A stretch of DNA of 64,000 bases from Arctopsyche grandis (GCF_051622035.1 NC_135362.1:29323001-29387000), one strand, 5' to 3'. Counted from the first letter of the stretch, positions 22,305 to 36,633 are shown. A program made the numbers and translations. Notes: generated by a model not told the origin, from the sequence alone.

Positions 22305-23780
22305 ATCTTGAGACTGTAAATAGTTGCATAAATTTGCTAATACATGTATGTAACTGTCAGCATTGGTATCATGATCATCAGACTTTATTGTCTTATGTTG
22401 CTAGGAGATGCAACCCGGAAATAATATTTTAAATACACATTTGGGTAACTCAAAATATGCTAAAGTAGTTCTTAGCATATCTCAATTTTTTGTTTTGACT
22501 CACGTCAGAAATTTTACATTTTTTTAAAATTAAATTAGACTCCAAATACCCCCTTTCCTAACTGCTCTTATGGTGATTTAATTTATTTAAATCTTAGCTA
22601 AAGATGCCTGATAGACAAATCTGGAGTCGATTTTTATAAATTACCAATGATTTTTAAAAAAATCGCCATATAAATTGTTATACAATCATACTGTTGATCT
22701 ATTTTTGGCAATAGTTTGTCATTATGTTGTTGATTTGTATCTTACATAACTATTCAAATATCATTGTACTTTATTCATCAAATGCTCTTTCCATTTAGTG
22801 TAATAGTCAACATTAACGAAACGATATCGAAATCCATCATATGTAACGTTCGGCAAAAAGGTTTACATATGAAACAGAAACGATGATCTAAATCTGTTTA
22901 AAAGTGATTAATTAGGTATTTTATAATATGACTAACATCCACGTGCAATATTTCTAGCTTTCAATCATCATCGACTTCATCATAATCGTATTGTAATGTA
23001 ATTCGTTACACACAAACACTGATTACGTGTCCACTTTCACTGTGGAAGCATACAATTATATTAATGTATATTACAATAAGAAGGAACTATGGTGTATGTA
23101 TGTAAATACGAGAGAGAATTCTAGAAGTGTGCCTCGTAATGCTTCATCAGCAAAAATCCCAATATACAATGTACATATGTACATATGTAGGTACTATTGT
23201 AGAATAAATACTATGTATGTATTCGCCAAAACCGCATACATATTGTACAATACGTGTACGATGATTTCAAAACTCTCTCATGCATATTTAACGGTCGGTT
23301 AGTGCGGAAATAATTCAATAATACACCGAAACTCGTTCTAACGAATACATTTGCAAATCAAATTTGCGACATGGTCCATCATTAATGCAATGAGCTGTCG
23401 CTATTACACCTTTCGAAGAAAGCTAATGCGTCTCACATACATATTTGTCCCACGTTATACAATTAGTACTCGGATGTTTACAAATATATCGAACGATTTG
23501 CATATGATATTTTCGATTCTCAACAGCACTGGGTTATATTATAGATTTTATGCTACAAATGTACTAGACCGTGGCATCGAAACGGAAAGAAGAGCAATGT
23601 GTGTAAGATCAAACACGCTAGCAAATGGTTTTACCACTCCAGTATATGTAGAAGTGAGGAGACAATAATTTCGGTCAAAGGATAAAAAAGTATGCAAGTA
23701 TACAAGTCTATATTCTGGAGAAATATAAACGAAATACAAACAAAAGACAATGAAGAACATAAATATACAATAGAACTTTA
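22305..23780. other. Intergenic, no recognised content
   Basis: AT-rich sequence with a few TACATATGTACATATGTA palindromes near 23170. Open frames at 23027-23302 and 23351-23668 show no domain and are probably chance. Confidence 0.4.
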
Positions 23781-23880
23781 GCCAGCAGCACGGCTCGGTG
23801 GTTGCGTTGATACTAAGCACCGAGTGGTCGCCGAGTTCGATCCCGTGATCTGACCTCCATTGAAAATAATTTATTCTGAG
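23781..23880 (+). mobile_element. SINE head fragment
   Basis: GCCAGCAGCACGGCTCGGTGG (A-box side) and GAGTTCGATCCCG (B box) match the tRNA-like head of the SINE family of this window. The body is missing and GC-rich GGGGGCG sequence follows directly. Confidence 0.65.
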
Positions 23881-23989
23881 CAAAGCCCCCGGGGTGCCGA
23901 AGGCATCGGGGGCGCTGGGGGCAAAGGCGTCAGGGGTCGGCGATGCACAAAACGTAATTCGTAATTCGTAATCACTTCTTAATTTGTCA

Positions 23990-24104
23990 TTCGTGCATCA
24001 ATTTCTTTCCGAAACCAGTCGATTCAATATCTTTAACTTTATTTTTATTCGAGTTTCAATTCCTTTTCGAAACCACCCGTTGAAATCAACGGGTCCAACA
24101 CTAG
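23990..24104 (+). mobile_element. Helitron-like 3' terminus
   Basis: A stem CCGTTGAAATCAACGG lies 9 bases before ACACTAG, which is followed by T. This is a typical Helitron end (subterminal hairpin, CTAG|T). The 5' end was not located. Confidence 0.6.
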
Positions 24105-24179
24105 TACACAATAAATATCAAGAAGCTTAAAATAATTTAAAAGGTCAAAATAAAATAATGAAAAAATAATAAAATATTG

Positions 24180-24680
24180 TTTTAAAAAAAAATACTACTT
24201 CCGGTTTACAAATTCTGACCAAAATGTTAGCAGCTCTAAGTTAGTACTGATATAAAGAATACAAATATAAATTTTCGGCTTAATACATCCAGGGGCGTGG
24301 ACAGGATCCAGGCGACAACATTTTTGACCTTTCTAAGAGGAGAAAATCCCACTTCCGGTTTATTATATTTTGTGATTTTTTTTTATTTTCATCACATTGA
24401 TAGAAGAATTTTACTTGATTTTTTTTGTGAAGATCAAACGTGTATAAGGGCTCGAAAAAAATAGTGGAAGAAAAATCGAACAAGAGTAAACTGCCACTTC
24501 CGATTGAGGGATGCTTACTAAATTTTATACATAACTTGATATTACGCTTAAACTTTTAGATATGAAATTTTAGTTCAATAAACCAAAAGGTTTCTGAGAA
24601 AAACATAAAAAACCTCGATTCTCTAGAGTAAAAGTACTACTTCCGGTTCAGATAAAAATATTATTATTATGTACATATAT
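24180..24680 (-). repeat. Dispersed repeat with recurring ACTTCCGGTT
   Basis: ACTTCCGG-type blocks recur every 100-150 bases, together with AATACAAATATAAATTTTC and the block ACATTTTTGACCTTTCTAAG. Related sequence lies at 37905-38060 and, inverted, at 60130-60640. Non-coding. Confidence 0.55.
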
Positions 24681-25873
24681 ATATATACACCCACTTTTAT
24701 TTATTTATTTTAATTATTTGCATCCAATTGGAGTGTATTGCTGTGTAGATTTTTAATCAACATATTTCAAAGCAATATTTTCAAATGCCATTTTGTAGAA
24801 TTTCTACATCTAGAAATTTGTTTCATTTTCAACAGTCAGACATTTTATAAACTAGTCGGCATTTCCCGGAAAAGCCGTTCATTTCCGGGCTTCTTCTAGC
24901 ATTACTCGGGAGATACAAGTTGCACAAAAGATTTAAATGTATGTGTTTTTCCCATTGTAGAGGTCGTTGAATGGTTTCATTTTATAGATGAGTTATATAC
25001 ACTTTAGGAATATGAAATCAGGCCAGTTTGATAAATAAACAATTTGGAAACAGTCAGTTAAATGTATGCCAATCAAAATCAAGTGTTTAATCCTCAATCT
25101 AAAGAACAAAGCTCGATTTTGGTTCTTTTATGTTGATCCATTCCGAAACACAATATCAGGTTCTACATACATACATATGTATATTGAAAGCTTCATAATG
25201 GTTAAACACACTCACCCGGCTTTCTCGGTATTAAAAGAAAAATAATCTTTCAAACAAATCTATGGTCTTAAATTGAGTGCCATGAGATAATAAATCATTT
25301 TTTTACCCTTAGATCTAATATATAAGAACCAGCCGCTAATAAAAAACATCCCTGCAAGGCCCAAATGAAAGTGTGAAGATCAAAATTCTACTCAACCAAT
25401 CAAAATGATGATGTCTTCCACGTACATAAATAACACTGTTCGACAAATGATGACTTTTTTTTTGTTCAAAGACGAGATATGACTTTTATTATAGATCTAT
25501 GCCCAGTAAACACGAATCTGGCAATAAAAAATATTGATTGGCTCGAGATTCGGAGATATATGTTTTTTAAATCGTGCGATTTTTCTATATCTTGGTGTTG
25601 TTCGGTCGATGTCTCAAAATTTGTCAATTTCCTGTTCAAAATGAATATTGAAATCTATAGTCAGGTATTTTATCATTCATTTGTAGTACTTTTCAGCTTT
25701 CAAATCTCTCTAAGTAGTCGTCCAGTTCAAATCAAAAGTCAAAAGGACGAATTTTCACTTGGGATTTTATCCCACTGTTAATACTATTTTATATTGAGTT
25801 TTTTCTATTAAAACATGTTTATTGGGATAGTGATCTGGCTACACTATTTTTTGTTTTCGTTTAAAAGAGTTAA
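24681..25873. other. Intergenic, mostly unrecognised
   Basis: AT-rich. A segment near 25370-25490 (AATAACACTGTTCGACAAATG) recurs inverted near 6510-6550, so part of this is an interspersed repeat. No gene was seen. Confidence 0.4.
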
Positions 25874-25970
25874 TGATAAGAAACGATCGACCTGGAGTCA
25901 GAAACCAAAGTCAGGCCAGCAGTTACTAGTGGGAATCGAACCGTCAACACTCTGCACTAGTCCACGCTGC
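25874..25970 (-). mobile_element. SINE head fragment
   Basis: Minus strand: GCAGCGTGGACTAGTGC, a B-box-like GGTTCGATTCCC and AACGATCG..CTTATCA match the SINE head. The tail is absent. Confidence 0.6.
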
Positions 25971-26795
25971 TTTTATATGATAGATAGATGTTATGTAATA
26001 GACTTGTATCCTGTATGATATTTTTGTTTTGAATCAATTTTTGAAAATACGTTTATGCTAATTTATAATGTATCCTTGCGCATGCAAATTGTGTAGGTTA
26101 GAGTTTTTTTAGTCATACAATTTTGCATACATACATATACCGTGAAGTCACCTGGGCTCGAGGACACAATTAGGAAATCAGATTTTCTCCTCATTGTATG
26201 CTAATGGTCCATATAGAGGGCGAGCCGGTAGTACGAGTTCCAATATCTGGAGGATGTGACTTCTATTTCCATGTTGAGAAACAATGTAAGCATATGGTGG
26301 TTGCAATTATGGCGACTTTCACGTATACTAACTGTCGAATCATAATATGTACCATTGTATTGAGTCGTTTCTATAATTTATGGAAGAAAGGAAGGGAGGG
26401 ATGATGAAGAAATTACAATTCACATTCAATTTGAGTTATTTTTTTTAAATTGATCAATCATTTTCGAATCCGGAAGTACCGCTATTTGCAAAACAGATAG
26501 TGAGATCAATATTTGTAATCACATACGATTTACGTCAATAATGCAATTGTATGAAAATGTACAATTATTATATTTTGATCAGATATATGTACATACATAC
26601 AGATCGCCGAATGTTTACATAATGAGCTATTTTTTACGGACTTTAATTGCTCGGTTCCGCCCAGGCGACAATTTTATGTTAATCGAAATCGAAAATGTTT
26701 GCTTGAATCAATCAAATGTCTTCAAATTAGACATATAGTATAATAAATATCTACCATTATATTTATTACTATCATAGTATTTTTTTTTTATTTTT
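25971..26795. other. Intergenic, no recognised content
   Basis: No gene, RNA or repeat was recognised. Open frames at 26198-26404 and 26541-26738 are short and lack features. Confidence 0.4.
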
Positions 26796-27187
26796 ACCAG
26801 GAAGGCTTGACAGGAAGACCCCAATGCGCCATACTGGGTAATTAATTACAAGCAATGCAGCATTTTATTATTACATAAATCACTGTATTTCCAGAAGCTG
26901 AAGAACACGAAATAACAATTAATTACAGAATTAATCCATTAAGACATGTATGGATTTAAATTGCACATACAATAAATACAGAAGATATGTGACAACAGTA
27001 AAGATGATTTTTTGCCAATTTTGAGGAGCCGTTTCTAAAATGATCAGATAAAATTGGCAAACTCTGATAAGAAACGATCGATTTGGAGTCACAAATACCC
27101 CAAAATCTAACCAGCAGTATGGTGTATCGAACCCACTGATCACTTAGTCCTAAACATACACCCTACCATTAAGCCATACTGCTGGCA
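26796..27187 (-). mobile_element. tRNA-derived SINE, full length, copy 2
   Basis: Minus strand: GCCAGCAGTATGGCTTAATGG (A box), GGTTCGATACACC (B box), then the AACGATCG body and the hairpin tail ending CCTGTCAAGCCTTCCTGG. Same subfamily as 39329-39640. Confidence 0.78.
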
Positions 27188-27249
27188 GTATGTAAGTATC
27201 ATTATTACTTTATCTATGTACGTAGTAACAAACTTGGACATTGAACGCC

Positions 27250-27610
27250 AAAATGCTACACAAAGTCCAATGCACTCAAATAAGTGTAGAACTCTGTATG
27301 CTCGACATAACGAGGACAGACAGGAAGTGGAATACGTGGGTGATAAGTATGACATGGGTAGTGGACATAGTGGATAGAGTAAAGAGATTGAAATGGCCAC
27401 CTAGCTAGAAGAATGGACGATAGGTGGACAAAAGAAGTGCTCGAATGATACCCGAGAGAATGCAAACGGGTTAAAGGGCAGACCGTAGGGAAGATGGGTA
27501 GATTTAATTAGAAAAAAATGTGGGGTGAGACGGGTGAGAGTTGCGCTAAACAGAGACGAGTAGAAGCGTGTTGGAGAGGCCTTCGTCCAGCAGTGGATGG
27601 TGAGTGGCTG
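27250..27610 (+). mobile_element. RTE-type LINE C-terminal remnant
   Basis: The plus frame reads RWTKEVLE-stop-YPRECKRVKGQ, then AKQRRVEACWRGLRPAVDG in shifted frames. This is the C-terminal segment of RTE-like LINE polyproteins, also seen at 9195-9445. It is degenerate, with the motif Trp codon replaced by a stop in both copies. Confidence 0.6.
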
Positions 27611-28593
27611 TAGATGATGAGACAGCAAAACAAAACAAATAAAGATTTTTCGCATACACTTTCAAATATTTTCCTTTACTTTATTCACTCATATCACATG
27701 TCTTCAAGGCACAAACAAATAGAGCTAGAAACTTGAGGGAACACAACTGTAAGGAGCCGTAAGGAGTCGACCGGGTGTGCAGGAAATCTGTCAGCAAGTT
27801 TGTAGAATATGACATGGTCCAATAAATCTCCATCCACTCCGCCCGTTAGTTTCTCTAATTTTTTATTTATTTTTATAAGTATGCTACCTACATAAGCTGT
27901 AAAATATATTCTAACAAATTCACTGTATATCGAATTTCTTGATTGTACCAGTTTGTCCATACATAGATGACTCTATTTTATTGTATTATATTATTTTCAC
28001 TTACCTCTTATTAAGTTAACATGGTTTTCGTGTTAGTGGTTATTTTTTATATCTCTTATCTCTTATCCGATCGTTTTCATACTTTGCCATATTGCTCATT
28101 TTGGTCATCAATATACGTTAATGTATCGTCTGCCATTACGTTGGAGATAAAATATCGTATACAATGCGTATCAAATATCCAGAATCTCGGATACGGTGAC
28201 GTCTATGACGGTACGGCAAGCTACCATAATCTATCTTCAACATTTTCGCCTTGATATGGCCATTTCAGATTTTAATTGTTTAAACGCCTATAATTCACTC
28301 TATATTTTATAAAATTTGCTCTATAGGTTCTCATTATCTCTAATATTTTTATTTGTTTTTACATGCAAGCCCATTTTCACATTGTTTGTTTATTTCGTCG
28401 AAAATATACAATTGCCTTTACTGATCGCTCAAAGCGACGAGTGTACTTTGCAGATACAACACAATCAATATACACAAGCATTTGTACAAAAGCGAATTCA
28501 TACAAATATATATGAAGACATTTTTCCAGCATTTCTGTAATCAAATTTGCGAACCTCAAGACGCTGAATAACTTGAGATTAGCAGGAGAGATA
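27611..28593. other. Intergenic with one dispersed repeat
   Basis: Positions 28050-28300 carry the CTCTTATCCGATCG-family repeat. An ACTGATCGCTCAAAGCGACGAGTGTA segment near 28418-28444 recalls the hairpin tail of the LINE at 35729-36380. No gene was seen. Confidence 0.4.
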
Positions 28594-28703
28594 TGAAACC
28601 ATTTCAATAAAAATCAGAAAAATTGGTAAACTCTGATAAGAAACGATCGATCTGGAGTCAAAAACTAAGATCTGGCCAGCAAAGGGACTGTGACCACGCT
28701 GCT
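28594..28703 (-). mobile_element. SINE body fragment
   Basis: AAATTGGTAAACTCTGATAAGAAACGATCGATC and a following GGCCAGC..GACCACGCTGC match the middle and head of the SINE family in minus orientation. The tRNA-like head is partly deleted. Confidence 0.55.
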
Positions 28704-28865
28704 CGAGAGCTTAATATGCTAACACCTAGCATATTATGCTAATCACATAATAATTATATTGTATTGTTTAGATTTGTTTGTACTTATGTATAAGCAATCT
28801 GACAATAGGTTTCGCCTTCCGGAAACCTGTCATGGCACCCAAATTAGAAATGTGCATGGTTCAAT

Positions 28866-29775
28866 ACACTTGATTCAACTTATTTCACTTAGATGACTGA
28901 ACACTTCACTAAGTGGAAAATTCAAATTAATCAAACCAAAACAGACGCCATATTCTTTAGTGTTAGAAAGCATAAGCCAAGTTTAGATCTGAAAATCCCC
29001 TCTGGAGAATGTCTGGAATGGCAGTCAGTAATAAAATATTTAGGAGTAACGTTTGATAAAAGAATGAGATGGGCACCTCACATTGAGGCAGCGAAATGCA
29101 AGGCGATGCGGGATATATCCTCAATATATCCAATATTTAATCGCCATAGTTCTTTATCAACTCAAAATAAAATAAAATTATATCGCGCGCTCATATTACC
29201 ATTATTAATCTATGCTTCGCCTGTATGGAATAACGCCTCCAATACTAATCTTTCCAAGCTCCAAGTAATACAAAATAAATCCATAAAAATAATTTATAAT
29301 ACATCCATATATACTAACTTGAAAAAACTGCATGCCATATATAATATTCCGTTTGTTACAGACATTACTAACAAACTAACCAGTAGATTCTATGACAGAA
29401 TCACTAATAACCATACTAACACACTTGTGAAGAGTCTCGGTGATTACAATAAAATGTCTATACCCTTCAGGTATAATCACAGATTACCTAAACACAATCT
29501 GCTTTAGGTCATCGACTTTAGAGAGTCTTTAATTAATATTATGTATTAGATGTATTATGAACATTTATAAGGATTGTAAATAGGTTTTTGAGCTCTTTTT
29601 CCTATTATGCTGTAGATTAACATTAGAATAATATAATACTATGATTACTAACCAAATTAAATTAAATTGTAAAATAGAAAATGATCAGTAGATCAGTAGC
29701 TATTAAAATAGATATAAGATGTATTGTGAACATAGTTTCGTAATAATAAAAAGCATTTAAAAATCAAAATCAAAT
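28866..29775 (+). mobile_element. 5'-truncated Jockey-like LINE
   Basis: A 204-codon frame (28893-29507) starts MTEHFTKWKIQINQTKT and contains VIKYLGVTFDKRMRWAPHI, YRALILPLLIYASPVWN and LQVIQNKSIKIIYNTS. These are the post-palm and thumb motifs of a non-LTR reverse transcriptase (WKIQIN.TKT; YLGV..D..L.W..HI; P...Y..P.W). A 3' UTR of about 260 bases ends in (AAATC)-like repeats. A shorter minus-strand copy of the same 3' end is at 53821-54131. The catalytic domain is missing, so it is a dead copy. Confidence 0.85.
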
Positions 29776-30578
29776 TTCACTTGGAAACAAAATTCATTCA
29801 TCCAAATCCCATCTTGAATCATCTCCTGATGTCCTCTTCCTTATTTTCGGACATATAATGTTCCATCGAACGTACAAAATGGTACTACACCACTTTGGCA
29901 TACGGCGAGAGCACTCGATATCCATGAGGCGGATGAGTGCAGCGTAATTGAGGATTATTTGGACGAAGAGAAGTTCGTCTTTTGTCCACTACCGGTCCAC
30001 GAAATGGTCCTCCAGCGCAGACAAGATTGGTCTTAATGACTAAATGGCGTTCTGTCCGCTTCCGGGAACGACAAACCAAAACGAATCGTCGCGTCCCTCT
30101 GATATAATGCACCTCTAGCCGTCATTCAATTGTTCAATCTACACGGCCAATATTTATGTATCTGTCTATCTGCACATATTCCGTTGATATGTATGCATAT
30201 GTACATATGTAGGATAATGTAGACATCTAGTACTTCCATCTTCTCTGTATCAGATACATACATAATTAGCCGTAGACAATGAAGCACTCGATAAATTATA
30301 CAATTATACGAGTAAATACAAGACTTTACTAAGACACGACAAAATATGTCATCTTGACATGCTTATATTTCATAAAATTTACTCATTCTTTCGTATCTTT
30401 TTATGTTTAAAATAAAGATAAGATACCCAAGAAATTTCTCAATAACTTTAATAATGACGAGAATGTAAAATAAATGACGATTTTATGGAAAAACCGCTTT
30501 CGTTATACAAATAATTGTGAGTGTGTCGCACTACGTATGGGAGTTTCTGACAAAATGGTGACTTTTAATTCTCGTTAA
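29776..30578. other. Intergenic with an unexplained open frame
   Basis: A minus-strand frame at 29885-30112 encodes 75 residues rich in Arg (TRRFVLVCRSRKRTERH, VVDKRRTSLRPNN). It has more even base composition than its surroundings but no recognised domain. It is not called as a gene. The rest shows nothing. Confidence 0.3.
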
Positions 30579-31178
30579 CCTTTGAAGGACGGAGCGTCGA
30601 GATCGAACGAGTGTCTCAAACCGGGGTCGAGTAAGACCCCAGTATTTTTTAATCAAAATACAACTTTTCTCGATACAAATGGGTTCAGTATATATCTTAG
30701 TAATGATTTTATACATCAACATAAAAATTTTTTAGTCCAATAGCATGTTTTTGACTATTTTTTTATTAAAAAATAACGGCAAGTATCGACATGCAAACGC
30801 ACACAGGTAAGGCCAACAGGCAACTGCATGACTCAATAGCCACGCGCCCAAAGCGATGAAAAGAATAGCTTACGAAAAAATAGCTGTCTCTTTCTCTCGC
30901 ATGATTCATCGATCAACAAGAATATCAGCAAGCGAACAGTCAAAAACATGACTTATCGCTAGCGCCTTCAAATCATACTTCGGAGCGTAGAAATGTATAA
31001 ATGTTTTTTTTTACGATGTACCCCTTTTCTAAATCATACAAAATCTATTAAAATAAATTTCTTGTAGTTCATTCAAGGAATACAAGAAATATAGGGTGTA
31101 CAGCTTTGAAAACCACATAGTTATTACGAAAAACGTAAAAATTGGGGCACTTGCATACCCCACTTTGGTGAGGGAAGG
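30579..31178. mobile_element. piggyBac-like non-autonomous element
   Basis: Flanked by TTAA on both sides (30575-30578 and 31179-31182). The ends are CCTTTGAAGGAC and GTGAGGGAAGG, with a subterminal GGGGTC...GACCCC stem near 30622-30640, features common in piggyBac-type elements. No transposase is present. The terminal repeats match only over a few bases. Confidence 0.5.
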
Positions 31179-31179
31179 T

Positions 31180-32640
31180 TAATCAGATAAAAATTTATTA
31201 AAATCGATCCGATTAAAATGCAAAACGTGATTATTGAACGTTTATTTTTTTTAAATTGTGAAAAAATTAAAACTAATATAAAAAAATCTACTTTTTCAAA
31301 AAAATTTTAGAAATATGTAAAACGATTGGTTGGAAGCACAAGACTGCTTAAAATATTTATTATTTTATTTAACGTTTCCTTGATACGACGCAAGTTTTCC
31401 TCTAGGTAAAATTTTCTTTTATCGCTCCGTCCAAATTGGACGGAGCGATAAAAGAAATTTATACAAGCTTTTTATTGACGTTAAATATGGATAAAATAAA
31501 TGGGAATGTGGAAATCCTACATTAAACTAGTTTGTATTCAAGTTTTATTTCGCTTTATAATAAGCTTCCTCACAACTAATTTCTTTACACTCCCATAAAC
31601 CATGTAAAGTTTGATGTTGATGACTTAATGACTTAATTTTATATACATAAATACTATAAAGTGAAATATGGTTTAGTTTTTATGCAAAAAAAGTTTTGAG
31701 TTTTCAATTTCAATATGAAAATTTTGTACTGGTTTGCTAGTGACATCTATGTATGTTTTCATCAACTATTTTGTATGCAATTAATTAATTATTCCTTTGA
31801 ATTTTTGAATAATAATTAATTGAAAGCTCAACCCAAAATCCAACAATAAAAAAAAATTAATAAAAATATATAGAAGAAAAATTTAACCTGCGGGTCATAA
31901 AATTTCGATGAAATTATGGCAGAATCATAATAAAAAGCAATCAATATAAAACATTTGCAAAGTTTACAATAGAATATTGAAAGTGGTAGGTCGGACGTAT
32001 CATATAACACACTATGTGACTTGTTATATTTCTATTAATACCCGTAACACGATATGTCACGTACATATTGTACATATGTACAATGTAGATATAAAATAAA
32101 ACACTTGCACATTTTATATCTGCATAGTGAAATCCTGATGCTAATAACGTGACTTAAAAACAAAGTTTGTCATTTTCTAAAGATGTTTTCAAGGTATACA
32201 ATCCTGAATTCTTACCAATGAACATATTTTTTTGAGCAAATATACCAAATATAGCAAAATTTCAGAATTCAAAAAATATTTATTTCGGTATTAAAGTGTT
32301 AGCAGTCGACTTCAATTTTGCAGTAATATTGCAAGATGCTGTAATGTATAAAGACCCACCCCCACCACAGAGAAAAGTTGCGCACGCTGGCATAATGTAC
32401 TGCACGTTGCTTTTGCGCATCTTTTCAAATGAGTGGGGGTGAGCTTTTATAAATGGAATATCCTTGTTAGATAACAAAATTACCAGTGTTGGATTGTTCC
32501 CTTGAAGAATCAGTAAACTTCATAATTTTTCACTTTTTTATATCCGAGATTGTTGACGTTCCAAAACCATATTTATTTGACGAAACACGTCCTAAGACAC
32601 CGCTTTTTAAAGCATTGATTATATATGATTTGTCTTTTAA
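31180..32640. other. Intergenic with one hairpin
   Basis: Holds the perfect palindrome at 31412-31457. The rest is AT-rich without recognisable content. Confidence 0.4.
31412..31457. repeat. Perfect 22-base-arm palindrome
   Basis: The arm TTTCTTTTATCGCTCCGTCC is followed by AA, a single-base loop and the exact complement. A preceding ACGACGCAAGTTTTCC segment is shared with 5703-5720, where a smaller hairpin occurs, so both are probably ends of one repeat family. Confidence 0.85.
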
Positions 32641-33029
32641 TGATAATACAACACGTTTTCTTTTTGTTTACTTTACCATATTGGTAAAAAATGGATGTCT
32701 GTTTGTCTGTCTGTCTCGTATAGGCTCCTAAACGACTCAACCGATTACGATGGAACTTTCAGGATTTGTTGTACGCATGTCCGGGAAGCTTACTGTAAAA
32801 AAAACGCCCAATAACGGGAACGAAAACGGGAAAAACGGAAATGAGTGGCATTGCAACGCAATAATTTCAAATGTTTTCGCGTCGCGACCTGCGTTGTTAG
32901 GGTAAAAGAAACAAACAATTGAATAATTTCAAATGTGTTTGCTGCCTGCATTTTTCCGACAAATGGGAACAGGAACGAGAACGGGAATTGCATGCGTTAT
33001 TGTGGCATTGCAACGCATGCCGGGTTCAG
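32641..33029 (+). repeat. Dispersed repeat with GTCTGTTTGTCTGTCTGTC start
   Basis: The TCTGTCTGTCTCG...CTCAACCGATTACGATGGAAC layout is typical of insect non-autonomous repeats. Internal GGGAACGAAAACGGGAA motifs occur twice. Non-coding; class uncertain. Confidence 0.5.
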
Positions 33030-33545
33030 CTTGTTATTTTTATTTATTTATATATAATTTTAGCTATTAGATAATTTAAAAAAATACATCTTAATAACTT
33101 ATATGTACTGTCTCCTCGCACCTCGCAAGAATGCATCCATGGTCTTACTAGAAGACCTGATGCACTCAGGGAGGGCGTTTTTCATACCCCTGTGAAAAAA
33201 ACACCCCCAGCTGTCTTCTTTTTTTTCTTACTCTACTTACAGCTTATTTGTCCTTATTTCTAGTATAAAAACGATGTATATCTCTATTCCTTATTGTATA
33301 TTCATATAAGTACTTGGGTAATAACTTATGATCCAACTTATAAACAAAAGACAATGTACTAAGATTTAAACTATATAGTTCTAATACTCATCCATTCCAA
33401 TTCATCTAACATACTTCTAATACTTTTTAATCTACCAACATTCAAAATACCTCTCATAGCTTTATTTTGTAATTTTTGTATTTTCCCTAAATCTTGGCCA
33501 TCAAACAAGTTAAGCACAGTGGCACAATAAACCACGTGTGGTAAG
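33030..33545 (-). mobile_element. CR1-like LINE C-terminal fragment
   Basis: Minus strand, in broken frames: LPHVVYCATVLNLFDGQDLGKIQ, LQNKAMRGILNVGR, VYKLDHKLLPKYLYEY and MKNALPECIRSSSKTMDAF. The first part is nearly identical to the LINE at 48480-49470, so both are one family. No catalytic region. Confidence 0.75.
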
Positions 33546-33899
33546 ACAATCTTACATACATATAAAACACTAAAGTTTGTTCGTGTGTATGTTTGTATGT
33601 ATATTTGTATGTACCTACGTATTTTTCGTCAATTTAATTAATAGTCGACAGTCTATTGTTCTGACGTCATCGATAAAATAATTAACTTTTTTCCGATTCA
33701 ATGGATTCGAAGTTCCCGGGAGCGTAGGCGCCGAGGGCGAAGCCCTAGGGGGCGCAGACCACGGGGGTGTACATATAATTTTTTATAAGAGACTTACTTT
33801 ATATGTTTGTTTGTTCGTGACAGTCAATTAAATAAATAAAAAACAAATGAGTATTCAAATAAATTTAATAAAATGTTTACTATTAGATTAGTCATGTTT

Positions 33900-33947
33900 A
33901 AGCGGTTTATATTACAAATACCTAGCGAAGCCGGATAATAAAGCTAG
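33900..33947 (+). mobile_element. Helitron 3' end fragment
   Basis: GTTTATATTACAAATAC...GCGAAGCCGG...AGCTAGTTG matches the 3' ends of the Helitrons at 46337-47632 and 53773-54344. The 5' part is missing or unrecognised. Confidence 0.5.
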
Positions 33948-33949
33948 TT

Positions 33950-34215
33950 GTATAATAATAATAATAATAATAATAGCTTTTATTCCAGACGATGAGGAGA
34001 ATAGTGCAATCCCCAACGCCCATAATAAATAATATATAGATAATAAAAAAAATGTATTGAAAAATAGTAAACAAAAAAATATATATATATATATATATAA
34101 ATATTACTGATAATAAATAATAATAATAATAAATAATAATTATAATAATAAATAATAATACTAATAAGTATAATATTAATAAATAATAATACTAATAAGT
34201 CTAATATTAATAAAC
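33950..34215. repeat. (TAA)n-rich low-complexity tract
   Basis: Repeated AATAAT and AATACTAATAAGT units over more than 200 bases. Confidence 0.85.
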
Positions 34216-35728
<1,513 letters not shown>

Positions 35729-36380
35729 TTTTATTTTATTTTTATTTTATTTTATTTTACAAAATCAATTAATCAAGCACACTCGTCTAACAGATTGCTC
35801 AAAAGCGACGAGTGTGCTAAAAAGATTAAGAAGTACAATAGGAAAAAATACAAAAATAAATAAAAAAATTATATATACAAATATACAAATTAAATAAGGA
35901 AAGGAACTAAATAAAACATGAAATCATAATTAAAAACACTAACTCAACCTTTCTAAATGGTCGCGACCTCCATAACTTAGGAAGTGGTGCAGAGAATGAA
36001 GAGAGACGTGACAAATGTCAATGGCACTATCCAGTGAATTTAAGAAACGGAGGCCGCGAGGAATGGGAGAATAACTAAATGCCACAGTTCTAGCCAAAGG
36101 AGTGTGAAAAAGGGGACGATGGCGGGTCCATGTCACACTCTCTGGAGCATGAAGGTCCAACTCAGCCAAGATAGATGGACAGGAGATACAGCCTCTAAAT
36201 ATGGAAAACAAGAACTTAATGAGGGCAACACTCCTCCTGTGGTCAAGATAAGTGTAGCCGACCATACCCATGACGAATTTTGAAGGAAATAAGTATGGGT
36301 AAATCCCGTATTGCTCCTTATAAAGCAGTCTGAAAAATCGTCTTTGGACAAGTTCAAGCTTCAATTTAAAGAGAACACAA
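35729..36380 (-). mobile_element. LINE 3' end with hairpin and (TTTTA)n tail
   Basis: On the minus strand LELVQRRFFRLLYKEQYG, HRRSVALIKFLFSIFRGCISCP and HTPLARTVAFSYSPIPRGLRFLNSL are the C-terminal region of a CR1/L2-type LINE (VQRRFLR; RR....LFK...G.IDCP; P..R.N.L). Downstream on the minus strand lies a hairpin AGCACACTCGTC...GACGAGTGTGCT (35776-35818) and a pentameric tail. The reading frame extends to 36601 by chance. Confidence 0.7.
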
Positions 36381-36633
36381 CAATTAAAAAATAATAGAAA
36401 AATTAAAAAATGTTTTGGAATTAAAATTACAATGAAAAAAAGCATGTATGTAAAAATACAAAGACAAATCTTTTCCAAGAACACATTGGCCAAAATGAAA
36501 TCGTGCGTAATCCTGTTAGAAACAACGTATCTTCTGACATGACATTTAGACTGTAAAAATGCTACCAATATCATCATTTGTTTAAATTCGAAGCTTATCA
36601 CAATCTGTTAGAACACTTTCAGTAATTTAATAC

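Noticed and set aside
27694..27960. 88-residue minus-strand frame near 27.8 kb
   Set aside because: Weak resemblance to LINE or unknown sequence only; no motif could be named.
35939..36601. 220-residue frame as a host membrane protein
   Set aside because: Its C-terminal half is a LINE C-terminus and the hydrophobic N-terminal half is AT-rich chance extension.
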